Shown: positions 22,521 through 35,593 of the stretch, in pieces
Position numbering within the stretch: position 1 is the stretch's first letter
Layout of the letters: the number at the start of each line of letters is the position of its first letter
Assembly: GCA_012845835.1 (NCBI GenBank)
Contig: JABAKD010000002.1
Coordinates: forward strand, 24,346,518 to 24,410,517
DNA: 64,000 nt
Origin: Undaria pinnatifida
Lineage: Eukaryota > Sar > Phaeophyceae > Laminariales > Alariaceae
Reading direction: 5' to 3'
The notes under the pieces: generated by a model
Seen by the model: only the letters and a program-made list of their open reading frames with translations
Told to the model about the DNA's origin: nothing
The model's database searches: none
Position numbers and translations under genes: made by a program

Positions 22521-23100
22521 CTTGAAGCGTATTTCTCCCCTGCGCATTATCCTAACGCTGGTTAGGCTTGGGGAAAGGTTTGGCTTGGCCCCAGCTGCCT
22601 GGGGGCCGTACCAAGAATTGGGAATGTTCCCACTTCCCTCGGCGAGACACATCTGTGCAGTATGCTCTTGTCGCTCTTGGCCTTAGGAGACGTCAAGAGG
22701 AAGTATCTTGCCGGCGTGTGCTGTGTACACGTTCGAGGCTAAACTCCGTATCAACCAGTACCTGGTTGTCGCTTTTACTACGCCTAGCTTCCCAAGAGGG
22801 GCGCACTGCGCAGGGTCCGACCAAAGGCACTCGAATACAGCATATCGATTTCGAGTGCAACTTGGCATCTTTCGTCCATGGAATAAAGTCCCCTTTACTG
22901 CTCCAGAAAGGTGCTTAAAACCCATCATGCGTGACGACGACATACCAAAAGCACCAAGCTCACCGCTGGTGGAGTATATACCCCCCGTCTCCAGCCTTCC
23001 TCGGCTTTGACCCTTTTTGATACGCGAGGGGGGACACATATATACATAATCTCCCTCGAATTGAATGCAATAATTAATTCATGTCATGTATAGCACGATA
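22521..23100. other. Unassigned spacer
   Basis: No motif recognised; overlapping open frames on both strands at 22,568-23,039. It could contain the leader of Copia-A, but no LTR or primer site was found. Confidence 0.35.
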
Positions 23101-23500
23101 GCATTAGATTTTCGGTAAAAAAATAATAATACAATTTGTCGGCCATGGAATTGTGGCAGAAAAAATATCTGCCAGGGGCTCATACATTGCCAAAGAAGAG
23201 CAACTTCCACATTCATTCGCGCGAGACGATATATTGAACCGTCTACGATAGCATTATATTTTCGGTAAAAAAATAATAATACAATTTGTCGGCCATGGAA
23301 TTGTGGCAGAAAAAATATCTGCCAGGGGCTCATACATTGCCAAAGAAGAGCAACTTCCACATTCATTCGCGCGAGACGATATATTGAACCGTCTACGATA
23401 GTATTATATTTTCGGTAAAAAAATAATAATACAATTTGTCGGCCATGGAATTGTGGCAGAAAAAATATCTGCCAGGGGCTCATACATTGCCAAAGAAGGC
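23101..23500. repeat. 150-bp tandem repeat, 2.7 copies
   Basis: Units 23,101-23,250 and 23,251-23,400, then a partial third to about 23,498, nearly identical (one or a few changes per unit). The period of exactly 150 bp leaves a minus-strand frame open through all copies, repeating a 50-residue peptide (MSPWQIFFLPQFHGRQIVLL start). A diverged piece of the unit (GGCGAAAAAAATATC..CATTGC) recurs at about 23,800-23,870. Confidence 0.85.
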
Positions 23501-23735
23501 CGTACTTTGTGGCATCGACAGGCCGAAAGTGCGAGAACGTGAGTTTGTTGGCGAAGTTCGATGCAAATCGACTATTAATAGCATAGTCTAAACATATTAA
23601 AGATGGGAATGCTGAAACCTATGAGTAATGAAATGAAGGTAAATACCGGTGGGGAGAAGGAAAGACACCTGTGACCACGGCTTGTCCAGAAGATCGCTGA
23701 CGATAAAACTCTATTACGACTTGATCTGGAGGGTA
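23501..23735 (+). mobile_element. SINE body fragment (family S-like)
   Basis: Shares GTTCGATGCAAATCGAC, GGGAATGCTGAACC-like and GACACCTGTGACCACGGC with the copies at 3.4 and 48.8 kb, but lacks a tRNA-like head; the tandem repeat stands in its place. Confidence 0.5.
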
Positions 23736-24628
23736 AAAGTGACGATTAAAGACACAATAACAATAACATTGATAATCTCGGTCATCATGCAATTATTATG
23801 GCGAAAAAAATATCCATCTGCCAGGGTCTTATACATTGCAAAAAAAGGCCGTACTTCGTGGCAATCCCGTGCTATACGTGGCTGTCTCTAATGTTGTGGC
23901 AACCAACCAGAACGAATGGGCCTAGAAAAGCCGCGGCCGTTTTTCACTATGAATGATTGAGACAAATTATCGCTTGGGATAGATCGTCGTGTCGGATTCT
24001 TCTGGCAAGGTTGTTGCGTCTACTATCGAGGTATGGCAATGGGCGTGTTCCCAAGCAGACGGCATTGTTCCCTAAATGTCGGGCTACCTCGCCCACTGAC
24101 CCCGATGTGGGAGCCTCAGGCCCGACATCAGTTCATGAGCGCACTCGAGAGACGTCGGTTTTCCTTCGTCCTTACTGTTCGCCTTTCGTGTCGGGAGGGC
24201 ATCTCCGTAGACTATGTTACTGAAGCAGTCACCGTGTCAAATTGCGTGGTGGGGACTTGTTCGATCAGCCGTGTATCTATCTGCTGTAGCTCGTGAACAC
24301 CGCGGGCTGTGCTCGAGTTGTTGGACGAAAAAACACATTAACTATTGCCAGGTATATGCGACCATGTGAACGAGTATCAAGCTCAGGTATATAATATACC
24401 GGCATTATATTTGACTCTTCCTGGTAATGACGGCCCGAAAGGGTCTCACCTGGGTACCCTGGATTTCGTTCGCTTCTGCTCGTGTGCTTTCATCACCACT
24501 TACTTGTGCTTGACATGCATACGCACCTGTAACATCGTCAAAAGAATTCCGCCCAGGTCCGTGGTAGTTTATCTAGAGCAGTACAGCAGTTAGTACATGC
24601 TATTTTTATTATATTATAAAAATTAAAA
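23736..24628. other. Unassigned spacer
   Basis: No recognised element. Two TACCWGGTA-like motifs with one mismatch (near 24,345 and 24,420). Confidence 0.35.
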
Positions 24629-24945
24629 TACACTCCAGCTGTGAGATCGAATATTTTGTCGAAACTCATCTTCGCAAGCTGTGTGTGATACTCCGGTCGC
24701 GCGTATTACGGGTTATTGTGTGTCCTCATTAAGGATATAGGTCGGCGACTCCCCTTGCAACTACAGTGTAGCTACTAGGGTCAACAGGGTGATGTTAGGC
24801 AGTCTGTGCGCGGAAACTATGAAACCCGTTTCTGAGGGGGAAAAATCTGACAGCTGTGGAAGGAAATGCATCAGTTTATCAAGTGAATACTGTAAGTCGA
24901 ATAACCGGTGAGGGGAGGGCGGAGTTTTTAAGGACGTGGGGACCT
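24629..24945 (-). repeat. Module A copy
   Basis: Near full length in reverse, from CACTCCAGCTGTGAGATC to GGGCGGAGTTTTTAAGG. It continues into a G-rich region and module C. Confidence 0.8.
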
Positions 24946-25945
24946 GATTTTGATCAAAAGGGGGGCGGGAGAGGGGGAGGGGGGGGGGAGGGGACGGGTG
25001 GGGCAGTTCAATTTGTGCGTGGAAACTATAAATATTTCTTGTGGGGGAGGGGGGGGGGGGATGTGCCGGGGGGAGGCGGGGGGTGGAGGGCGAGGGCTTT
25101 AGGTCGCATAGATGTAGGGGTTTGCTATACGCGTGGTGCTAGGTCTATGCGATGGTGCGGGTGGTGGGGAAGGAGGAGGCGTTGGGGGCGGGGGTGGGTG
25201 CGAATTGCAGCAGCGGCATGGACGGCTCTAAAACGATAACGAGGCGATATCCAGGGCGTGGGAGTGTTTATTACTCTGGCGGATTTCGATATTAGGTGGG
25301 GCGTTTAGAAAAGAGAAAGCGAGGAAAAAAAATAAGGAGGGGGGGGGGGGGGAGGGATTTGAAGAGGTTTATGTTACATATAATATTAAAATACTCTCCA
25401 GCTATGAGATCAAGGATTTGGTCGACACTGATCTTCGCAACATTGTGTGTGATCCTCCGATCGCGCGTATTAATCATATATGTAGGGGCTTGCTATACGC
25501 GCGGTGCTGGATCTAGGCGATCGTGCGGGGTGCGGGGAAGGAGGGGGCGTTGGAGGGGGGGAGCGGGGATGAATGAGAACTACTTCATGGATAGCTAGAA
25601 ACATAATGACGTGGTATCAGTTGCTTAGAAGTGTTTATTACTCTGGCCGATTTTGATTGTAAGTGGGGCGTTTGAACGAACTGGGCGGGCAACAAAAGGG
25701 GGGGGGGGGGGGCGGAGGGCGGAGATGAGTTGGAGCTACGACATGGATGGCTAGATGGATAATGAGATGATATCAGCTGGCTGGTAGTGTTTAATACTCT
25801 GGTAGATTTTGATTTCAGGTAGGGCGTTTGAACAAGAGGGATCGGGGGGGGGGGGGGGGGGGGGGGGAGCGAGCATTTCAATATGTGCGCGGAAATTATA
25901 AACCCTTAAAGGGGACGAATGTGACGGTTGCAGCAAGAAGACACC
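24946..25945. repeat. G-run-linked array of modules C and A fragments
   Basis: Module C cores at about 25,090-25,310, 25,480-25,690 and 25,695-25,850 (words: GCTATACGCGYGGTGCT, TTTATTACTCTGGC, GATTTTGAT, GTGGGGCGTTTGAA). Truncated A pieces lie at 25,385-25,470 and 25,865-25,940. Units are separated by G runs of up to about 18 bases. One more C copy lies at 54.37 kb. Confidence 0.65.
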
Positions 25946-27619
25946 CCTTTATATCACCCGCCTGGTAATGTTTATTATTCTAGAAGGTTTGATGTTACAT
26001 GTAGTATGCAACCCAGTTCTTAGGTGTAGTAACAAACGTGTAGTAACAAACGTGTTCTAAGCTTCACAATTTGTTATTGTGCATGGATCGAAAGATAGAA
26101 TACTTCAATCGATAGGTACAATCATGTAGATACCATTATTTTCTGACATCGCTAATTATAAGAAAGAAAAGCATATTGCCAAATACAACAGTCGAGGTGA
26201 TGTGGTCATGCAATGTCACCGCCATTGAGAACGAAAGGGAGAAATAAATGCGGATCGTTATTGTTTTGAAAGGAACGCTTTACGCGCTCAATTACGTTAC
26301 TTCGTTAGTCATACTTCGGTTGGCATAGGTTGGGAGGCGATCATGCAGACGGTATGTACGAAATACCTTACGTAATAAGTTGGTAGTGCGGTTTACCGCA
26401 ATTTTAACATATTATTATATATATGTACAGCAGGAGTTACCAGGGTACCAGGGTTGGTGTATCACCTCCTAGCGTCAAGTCGCTCACAGCATTGACGAGG
26501 TTGTCAAACGCTGTCATTTTGTGGCTCTTCTATGCGTGTCCAAGTGAAGGGTCATGAATGATGCACCGGTACACCAGGGGCTGCGATTTTCCGGTTCATT
26601 CAGAAGAAGCAATGTGGCTAACTGCGGAGAAATCTGTTTATGTCACCGAACGGAGTACCAGGTACATGACACCACACGCAGGCAGGTCCAACACGCTGAC
26701 ACTAATGTGCAGCGGACTCCTTACGCAAACTCTACACGTCTTTTACGTATGCCAGTTAATGACCGCCTTTTCGATTGAGAGGCAGAGGTTTTCTATGCGT
26801 TGCCTCCAAAATCCCACCAAGCATAGTATTATGCTGACTGATGTTAACAATATCTGCCCTCCGGCACCACTGGAGCGATGTAGTAGCGCATTGGAGCCTG
26901 TACAAGTACAACTAGTCCAAGCCTTTTAATTTACTTTTGGGGCAGTTTGGGGGTTGGAGCGGCGACACATGGTTAGATGCTACTGATATCGACTCGCGCA
27001 CCGACGATCCACTTCCTCCGCTACATAGCTTGCTGTAAGTCGCTCTTGCCTGCCAACGTTGCGCTCGTCTCTACGCCGTTCGCGCACACGGGTTCATTGC
27101 ACGTGTTTGTTGGATCGCACGGAACATGGAAACCAGTGGCCCAAGATTAACGCAGCCCATTGGGAAGTCGACCAGTGGGCACGCAGCTAACCACCAAACT
27201 TACAATAGCAAAAATTACTCTTAATAATTAGCCCTTGAGTCTGTGTTCTAAAAATCGCGTAGGCCGTCTATAGGGGAGACAAAAGTCGAGTGCCTTTCCC
27301 GTTACGGGAACCGGTAGGGTTGTACAATAGTACTGCTCGTCACGTGCCTAACGCTGGATTGCCCATCGGGACCTAGGCGGCCGTTTAGTATAGCAAAAAT
27401 AGCATTCAGATAATTGAAAATTCGGGAAAGCGGCGTGTCTACAACTCAGACTATATCTATTGACCCACGGCCAACACTTACTTTGTCTAGGCGCTTATTC
27501 ATGTACATACCTGTTGGTTGTCCTCTTGCTCATGATGGACATGTTCCATCGGAGATTAGGGAGTTCCATACTTGACGTGTTCCGACATCGATGAGATAAT
27601 TCGTGATGCCCACTTGGTA
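25946..27619. other. Unassigned spacer
   Basis: No recognised gene. Contains a short direct repeat (GTAGTAACAAACGTGT-like, 26,026-26,055), an open frame at 26,554-26,929 without known motifs, and a TACCAGGTA at 26,656. Confidence 0.35.
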
Positions 27620-28389
27620 GAAAATGTGGAAAGGACCGTCACGCCCCGTACGTCGGAGGTGCTTAACCCGCCGGCACCGGGGCTGGTGGTGGTGGCAGTA
27701 TTGGAGGAGGAGGTGGGATGCGAAAAGGGGTGAAGAGGAGAGGCGGGAGGAACAAGGTCGGACAGCAGCAGCAGCAGCACCAGCAGCAGCGGCACCAGCA
27801 GCAGCGGTACCGACAGCAGCAGTACCCACCACCAGCACCACCAGCATTGACAGCCACAGCAAGAAGAGCAACAGCAGCAGCGCCATCGTAACCAGCATGG
27901 TGAGCCTATGCCGAGTGGGCTAACTGGTCCAAGGTGGCGCTGGGATGCCTCGATCGGTCTGTACCATTAGTATAACACAGGCCCCCAGCCGTTCAGGACT
28001 GGAGGAAAAGTGCCCTCTATGGTCTGGATTCCTAATGAGCCACCGCGAGGTGCCTTGCCTCAGGCTCCGGCGGGCGCTCCGCACGGCTGGGGTCAGCCAC
28101 CGGGAGATACGCCAAGGGCTCGCCGGGTAAGGGGGCTGTATCACCGTTGCAAACAGCCATGGCACTATGTCGCGGAGTGCCCCCCCCCCCCCCGTCCATG
28201 TCAACGGCATGTCACCCCCTATTCCTGCTTACGATCCCCAAGCATTCACTTTCTACGGCGGGGCTGTTACTGCTTCTACTTCTTTTTTCCCGGACTACGG
28301 CAGTGGCTGGCAGCAGGACTCGACCTATGGCAGTGGCAGGTATACCTCGGCCGGAGCTGCCCCGCCTGCAACCTTTCCGACTTCTTCCC

Positions 28390-28935
28390 TGATAAATATT
28401 AATAGTAGGATCCACAAGGAATCCATCGGTTGAAGGTAGATGTTCATTACATAGTCAACTGAGTGTATGCAGAGTACTGGGTAACCTATCGAACCATGTG
28501 TTAGAAGTTGTTTTTTTTTGTATGGAAGAGGACACATGTATGGTACTGCGTTCCACCAAGTAATAACGCGTTGATGGGTCACGCGCGTAAGATCGAAGTG
28601 TTGACTACGCCACGTGCGTAATATCGAAATGTTTACCACGTCACGTGCGTAGGATTGACCTGGGTGTCGTATGTAGTGGATACTACCATACGAGATAATT
28701 TGTTACAGTAAAAAGGAATAAACACGAGTGCTTGCACATTGAGTTCACTCTTCACATCTGCATGTGAACTTGGACAGTTCATAGCGACATAAGTTTTTGT
28801 TGGCCCAACGAGAGCCCATTTAAAGCGATCCACCATCGTCTAAACCATCATCAGTCAGGCTCGAGCTCATCTCGCCACGACTCTGTGTTAGCCTCTGAAG
28901 ACCGTCATCGGTCAGGCACTACCGCATTTTTAACA
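28390..28935 (+). repeat. 5' LTR of Copia-C
   Basis: Runs from TGATAAATATT to TTTTTAACA, directly before the primer site. Pairs with 35,054-35,593. Confidence 0.9.
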
Positions 28936-28946
28936 GGTTATGAGCC
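28936..28946 (+). other. Primer-binding site of Copia-C (GGTTATGAGCC)
   Basis: Directly follows the LTR. It is complementary to GGCTCATAACC, the anticodon-arm sequence of initiator Met-tRNA (as in yeast and bacterial initiator tRNAs), not to a tRNA 3' CCA end. This suggests priming by an initiator-tRNA half, as known for Drosophila copia and yeast Ty5. The same 11 bases stand at the same place in Copia-D. Confidence 0.75.
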
Positions 28947-29080
28947 CCGGTAGCGTGTAACACACAGCGCATGAACATCCCCTGCGGTGGAGCACAAGAC
29001 TGGTGATTTTGCTGGAATACTACGCAAGAAACTTGGAACCAAACTTGAGTCAAGTCGAACGGCACTGGAACAACGTGCAC

Positions 29081-29350
29081 GAAGAAAAAGGAAGCCCGGA
29101 GGACAAACCGGCAAGCTTAAGGCGATTTGCGTACAATATCACTGAACGAGAAAGGAAGCCCGGCGGACGGACCGGCACGCTTCAGGCGATCTGCGTACAA
29201 GATCGAGCTGAACGAGAAAAGGAAGCCCGGTGGATAGACCGGCACGCTTTAGGCGATCTGCGTACAATATCGAGCTGAAAGAAAAAAAAGGAAAGCCTGG
29301 TGAGCGGGTTGGCACGCCTCAGGCGTCCCACGGATAGGATCGAGCTGAGG
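29081..29350 (+). repeat. About 66-bp tandem repeat in the Copia-C leader
   Basis: Four units, each starting near GGAAGCCCGG (29,090; 29,154; 29,221; a variant at 29,290) and containing ACCGGCACGCTT and GGCGATCTGCGTACAA. It lies between primer site and gag. Confidence 0.85.
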
Positions 29351-32300
29351 GCGAGAATGAACACGAAGGCACAGGCCAGCACAAGCAACGCATTCAGCGC
29401 AGTTATGGAGTAACCCGGTAACGTGGTGACATCAACCATAAGGAATATTGCCAGATTTGATGGGACCAAACCGGAGAACTATCGCGAATGAATGGAGCTC
29501 AAAGGCCCGCGTAGTCTTGTCTATGTCAAGCAAAGACGTGATTGATGTTCTGAACGGATCAGTTGAACCGGCACCAGCAATCACAGACAGTGACACCCCG
29601 GACACTCCGACGAATCTGGTGGAAATTCAACGCTGGAAGCAAGCGTGCGAGACCCTCTTCTCCGTACTTGACCTTGTCACTAGCGGTCCTGTAGCTACAC
29701 TAGTTCGACAATATGAAGACAGGACTTCGGCGGGAGGTTTGGAACACGAACAGAAGGCGTGGAACGCTTTGTACGCCAAGTACAACAGCAACAACGAGGA
29801 AACACGGCGGGCCTGCTACGGGAAGCTTGTGAGCTTCTGGATGGAGGAAGGGCAAGATCCTGATGACTATACCATCAAGCTAATGGAGATTTGAGGGCGG
29901 CTGCTTGAAATGGGAGAGAAGATCTCGGACGAGAGGTTTGAAGACATTTTATTGCAAGGCCTGACCGACGACTACAAGTTCGTAAAGATGACGAGCTTTT
30001 ACAGCCCAAACTTTAACGAGATTCAATCAATGATGAGAAACTTGTACATCGACCAGCTCTCGAGACCAGGACATGCAAACAATCTAGCCGGCAAAGGAGC
30101 GGCAATGACAACCACCAAAGGATCACGGAAGGTGCGATGCTACAGCTGCCAAGAATTTGGACACATCAAGCGATACTGCACAAACAGCGAGAAGGAGCGA
30201 TCTGTTACACCAAAATGGTGCTCGCTACACAACGCTACGACACACAGCGATGCTGAGTGCAACGCTCAGAAAGGGAAGCACAATACGAAGAACCAACCAC
30301 AGGGAGAATTACAAAGTGCTCACACAGCGACCGAGTCGACGGCGACGGAAGAAGAAGACGACTTCGGGTATGCCTTCGTGACGTCTGGGTGGACCCCATC
30401 AGCAAAGTTTTGGGGAACTGCGCAGACAACCAAGAGAAGGGAGACTAGTGCTGGCACGTCCAGATTTTGCTCCGAAAACCTTGACCATTCTGGTGGATAG
30501 TGGAGCATCTGGGCATCACTTTGATGATGAATTTCACCCGGATCTGAAGGACAAGCTGCTAAACTACAAGCCACTCGGGAGACCCCACAAGATAGTGACC
30601 GCAGGACGACACGTTTCACTAGGAACGGCCACTGGTACGGTTTCCGGTAAAATCATTGACACGGAAGGCAACAAGCATCAAGTGAACCTTGAAGGCTTGA
30701 TTGTACCTGAGCTGGGGCATCACCTTTTCTCCACACCACAAGCAGCTAAAACCGGAATAACCACCATCATCGACTTTCGTCCGCGTCTGGAGAAAAATCA
30801 CCACGTCCTGCCACTACACCAGCTGAACATGAACCTAGAGCTGCTCTTCTTTGACCTTGAGATTGCGGAAGCTACTAGAGATGAGGAGGCCCTCTCAGCG
30901 ATACGGGTACCGGCTGACATTTGGCACAGACGAATGGGACACATTAACTCCCAAAGTTTGAGGATTCTGCGCGACGCCGGAGAAAATGGCATCAACTACT
31001 GTGACAACGTGTCGCCATGCGACGTGTGTGCGTTTGGGAAAAGCAAGCAACAGCGACATCCCAAGACAATTGCCCACACTACCGATCGGCCTTTCCAACT
31101 GGTGTACGCCGATCTTCTCGGATCCGTATCCCCACCTGCATTTGGAGGATTTCGCTACGTCAGCAAATTCACGGACCAGCACAGCAAATGGAAGGAAGTA
31201 TTTCTCATCAAAGAGAAGGGTGATGCGGTAAGCTCACTCCAACAGTTCGTGCAGACCGTGGTAATTCCGCGGGGCCTGCGGATCGAACGCCTTCGCAAGG
31301 ACCGAGGGAGGGAGTATACCGCAGGGTACTTTGAAAAGTATTGCCTTGACACGGGGATTCGTCACGAGTTTGCCGCATCGACACTCCTCAACAAAACGGG
31401 GTGTCAGAACGAGACGGGCGAACAATTGCCAACATTGCACGCTGTCTACTGGAAAATGCGGGATTCCCGAAATCTCTTTGGGGATAAATGTTTTTCACGG
31501 CAACGTACTTGGCCAACCGCATGCCGCACTCCGAGTCCCAATCACAAGCCCTTTTCACGGTACTGTTCGGCGTACCTGCCAAGCTGGATCACCTCCGCAC
31601 GATCGGAGCTAGGGCCTTCGTACACGTCAAAACACACACGTCGAAGCTCTAGGACAAGGCCTGGGAAGGTAGACTCTGTGGGTACAGCATTAACAGCAAA
31701 GCGTGCCGGATTCACAGCAACAAGACGGGACGCGTGACAGAGAGCCGCAATATAATCTTCATCGAAACCTCAGCATTGACAGTGGCTGACTCTACTGAGG
31801 GCAACACCGCCGGTGACGCAGTCAGTACTCACGAAGACAGCTCGCTTGCAGAAAACACGGACGAGATCTGTATCACCCACAGCGAAGAGATAGACAGCCT
31901 CCTGAAGGAACTGTCGAAGCTCACGAGTAGGAGCATGAACCACGCAACATCAGCTGGCGCGGAGGAGCCGGCCGCTGAACGCGCCGACAGTGACCAGACA
32001 CTCGAGACGACCCAGACAGGAGCATTGCCGATAGACAACGAACTCGGAGGCGCAACACGTACGGGCACACGTGCAAGTGGTGCCGTAGCTCCGGTCTCAT
32101 ACGAAGGACTAAACCCTCACCAGCAGCGAGAACTGCGTAACCTGGGATTGCTCACTAGCCCACTGGCAAGTAACGCAGAGGTAGCGCACGAGAAATAAAA
32201 CATGATGGAATACGCGCTGGTAGCTGAAACCGAACACAGGTCAGATGGAGTACAAGAACACAGGATGGGAAGTATACTTTGACTACGCCCTAGCTACTGG

Positions 32301-35053
32301 CAACCCCGTCTCTGAGCACAGTTCGGACGTGGAGGTCATTACAATTCCGAACACATTCAAGGGCGCGATGGAGTCGCCACTATCGACCAAGTGGAAAGAA
32401 GCCACAAACCAGGAGATGGACAGCCTCCAGAAACATGCAGTCTTCGACCTGGTATCTCCAGACTCAGTACCACCGGAGCACAAGGTGATCGGGACCAAAT
32501 TGGTCTTCAAGGTTAAAGCCGATCACACGCTGAAAGGTAGTACCGGGAATCGACTGTGGCTGGACATATGCACCAGTATACCGTATCCAGAGCATTTGCA
32601 TGGCACTCGCCATAGCTGCGAGCGAAGACTGAGAATTATTCCGGTTTGATGTACAGACGGCGTTTCTAAACGCCGAGGTACAGGAGGAGGTGTGAAGACT
32701 CCTCCAGGCTACGAATCGCTTGAAGCTATAACTGGATGTCCCAACGTGATGAAACTCAAGAAGAGCCTGTACGGACTTCGTCAAAGCCCTCGCAACTGGT
32801 TCAACACCATCGACGATTCATCGAGAGACATGGGGTTCACAGCGACTGCGTCTGATCCATGTGTCTACATCTTCGGCTCAGATGACAACCTCAGCGTTCT
32901 GACCATGTACGTAGACGACTTTCTTCTTCTTGGAGGAGACACGCCGCTACTAAAGGGCCTTAAAAGCCAGCTGATGGACCGGTTCGCCATGACCGACATC
33001 GGAGACGTCTCGATGGTGCTAGGCATGCAAATAACCAAAGACGGAGGCTAAGATTCTGACCGTTAGCCAAGAGCATTACGCCAATTCAGTCCTGGCGCAA
33101 TTTGGTATGGCAGAATGCAACCCAGTGCACACGACCGGAGCAGGAGTGGAGTTATCTCTCAAGCAGCCGGACACGATGCTGCTAGACTCTACGGGCATCC
33201 AACTTTAACAGGCTATCACGGGGTTTCTGATGTTCCTGAGCTAATGCACGCGCTACAATATCACCTACGCCGTCAACCAACTGGCCCGAGCCATGAGCAA
33301 ACCATCCAAACTACACATGATAGCAGCAAAGCATCTTCTCCGCTACCTAAAGGGAGAAATGGGACTGGCAATCACGTACAAGACAGGGTGTTTCGAAATA
33401 ACGGGGTATTGCGATGCGAGCTGCGGAAACAACCCTGACAACGGCAAGTCAACCTCCGGATACTTGCTCATGCTAGCTGGAGGATCTCTGAGCTTCAAGA
33501 CTGCGCTCCAGAACGTGACGGCGTAGTCGACTCTGGAGGCGGAACTCATCTCACAAGCACGGAGGCGGTGTATATATCCAACATGATGGCCGAGCTGGGA
33601 TTTGGAAAGCTGTTTGAAAGTGTACCGTTCTTTGGAGACAACGCCGGAGCCCCACACATAGCAGGAAACAGCACCTACAGCCCTCGCACAAAACACATCG
33701 CTCTGCACTTCTTTTACGTGAAGAAGCTAGTCAAGGACGGCGAAATCACCATCCACCACGTGGCAACACAAAAACAACTGGCAGACGTAGGGACTTAGTT
33801 CCCCACGAAGAACACGCATCGGCACCTACTGAACTTCATCGAGGTATACACCACAAGAAATGAGATCTTAGGAGGAAACGAGCAACCCAAGATCGACCCG
33901 AAGGAAGAGATTCCACAATGACGACGACAATGAGTACACGTCGAGAAACGACAAAGAGAAAAGGAAGTAATCCAATATCGACCTGAACGGAGACCAAGCT
34001 ATGACGGCAACATGCGTATTTTTTACAAATACAGGGATTCGATAGCTAGATGGATCGAGATCAGGAGGAGCCATTTGGACGAAGCCGCACATCATCATCA
34101 CACATTACTATATCAACATCTACACCATGTCCGACAACCAGGAACGCGAGGAGGCTCACACCGGGGATATTTCCGATGACAGTATAGCTACGAGACAAGG
34201 ACGGCGAACACGCTTGTACAACAGGGTTTCTTTCTGGAAGAAAAGTTCAGAGAAGAAGCAGGGGCGGAGATCGCCAATTGGACCATCAAGCAAGGCGTCG
34301 AAGACTACTCCGATAAGTCATTTGGAACGTTTGTGGAATGTGATAGAAATAGGAGAATATGAGAACTTGATGGAAGCCCAGCGCTTTTTTGAGTTTCTCA
34401 CCAGCGCATGGGCCAAAGCTGCCACCCCAAGTTTAGATAAGATGGTGTCAGCTCGAAAACGTCTCGATAGAAACGTGCAGGCCAAAGGGGTTGACCGCGA
34501 ACGGGGGGCGTAGAAGAAGTATTTTCTAGAGAAGCTCAAGGAGCAGGAAGACGAATGCAGGCGCAGCCTTAGTCGTACGAAGGCTAGACTCGAAAGAGAG
34601 AACGAAGTTGGAACTTACACACACAAACAGTCAGCAGTAATGGATGATGTTTGAGCAGAAATAAGACAGACCTCGTCGGAAGCGACGGAGTCGATTGCCC
34701 ATCTGGCCGAAGACACCATTGGCTCTTTAACGTCCACCGTGACGTGTAATGTCAGAGCTGAGTTGCACAACATCGTTGGAGAGAACCTACGGGCCAACGG
34801 GGAGGGTCGGTGAATGATCTTCGGAAGATCTAAAACATAGCATACGCAGGCTGAGCAGAAATAGGAGGGTACACTCTGACACGATCTTGTTTCTGCAAAT
34901 AACGCCTTAGACAAGGAAAGTAGAGCAAAGCTGAGCAGAGAAAGATGACACACTCTGACACGGTATTTTTGGCAAAATAGGGTTCAAACCAGCATGGTAT
35001 AAGGGTGATTATGGCCTCACGTATTTGGTATGGTAATTTCATCTAAGGAGGAG

Positions 35054-35593
35054 TGTTAAATAGTAGGATCCACAAGGAATCCATCGGTTGAAGGTAGATG
35101 TTCATTACATAGTCAACTGAGTGTATGCAGAGTACTGGGTAACCTATCGAACCATGTGCTAGAAGTTGTTTTTTTTTGTATGGAAGAGGACACATGTATG
35201 GTACTGCGTTCCACCAAGTAATACCGCGTTGATGGGTCACGCGCGTAAGATCGAAGTGTTGACTACGCCACGTGCGTAAGATCGAAATGTTTACTACGTC
35301 ACGTGCGTAGGATTGACCTGGGTGTCGTATGTAGTGGATACTACCATACGAGATAATTTGTTACAGTAAAAAGGAATAAACACGAGTGCTTGCACATTGA
35401 GTTCACTCTTCACATCTGCATGTGAACTTGGACAGTTCATAGTGACATAAGTTTTTGTTGGCCCAACGAGAGCCCATTTAAAGCGACCCACCATCGTCTA
35501 AACCATCATCAGTCAGGCTCGAGCTCGTCTCGCCACGACTCTGTGTTAGCCTCTGAAGACCGTCATCGGTCAGACACTACCACATTTCTAACA
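35054..35593 (+). repeat. 3' LTR of Copia-C
   Basis: TGTTAAATAG to TTTCTAACA, preceded by a purine-rich tract CTAAGGAGGAG and followed by the TTCCC target duplicate (35,594-35,598). Confidence 0.9.

Larger units (their letters stand above)
28390..35593 (+). mobile_element. Copia-C: younger Ty1/copia element with both LTRs
   Basis: LTRs (28,390-28,935 and 35,054-35,593) differ at only about 2% of positions by eye and are flanked by a 5-bp target duplication, TTCCC. Internal parts are in Ty1/copia order: a leader with tandem repeats (29.08-29.35 kb); gag (about 29.45-30.4 kb) with a CCHC knuckle (CYSCQEFGHIKRYC); protease (VDSGASGHH, about 30.5 kb); integrase HHCC and core (about 30.9-31.4 kb); linker; reverse transcriptase (about 32.35-33.05 kb, with YVDDFLLL); RNase H (about 33.3-33.8 kb); and a 3' region up to a purine-rich tract (35,043-35,053). 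A few breaks (about six to eight) leave it a fossil, though a recent one. Confidence 0.9.

Noticed and set aside
23101-23500. CRISPR array
   Set aside because: The 150-bp units are contiguous tandem repeats without unique spacers, in a eukaryotic context.
27624-27923. Alanine-rich or glutamine-rich host protein from the CAG repeat
   Set aside because: The repeat sits in the gag-side part of the Copia-B fossil and several frames are equally repetitive.
31734-32198. Acidic Ser/Thr-rich open frame as a separate gene
   Set aside because: It is the low-complexity linker between integrase and reverse transcriptase of Copia-C.
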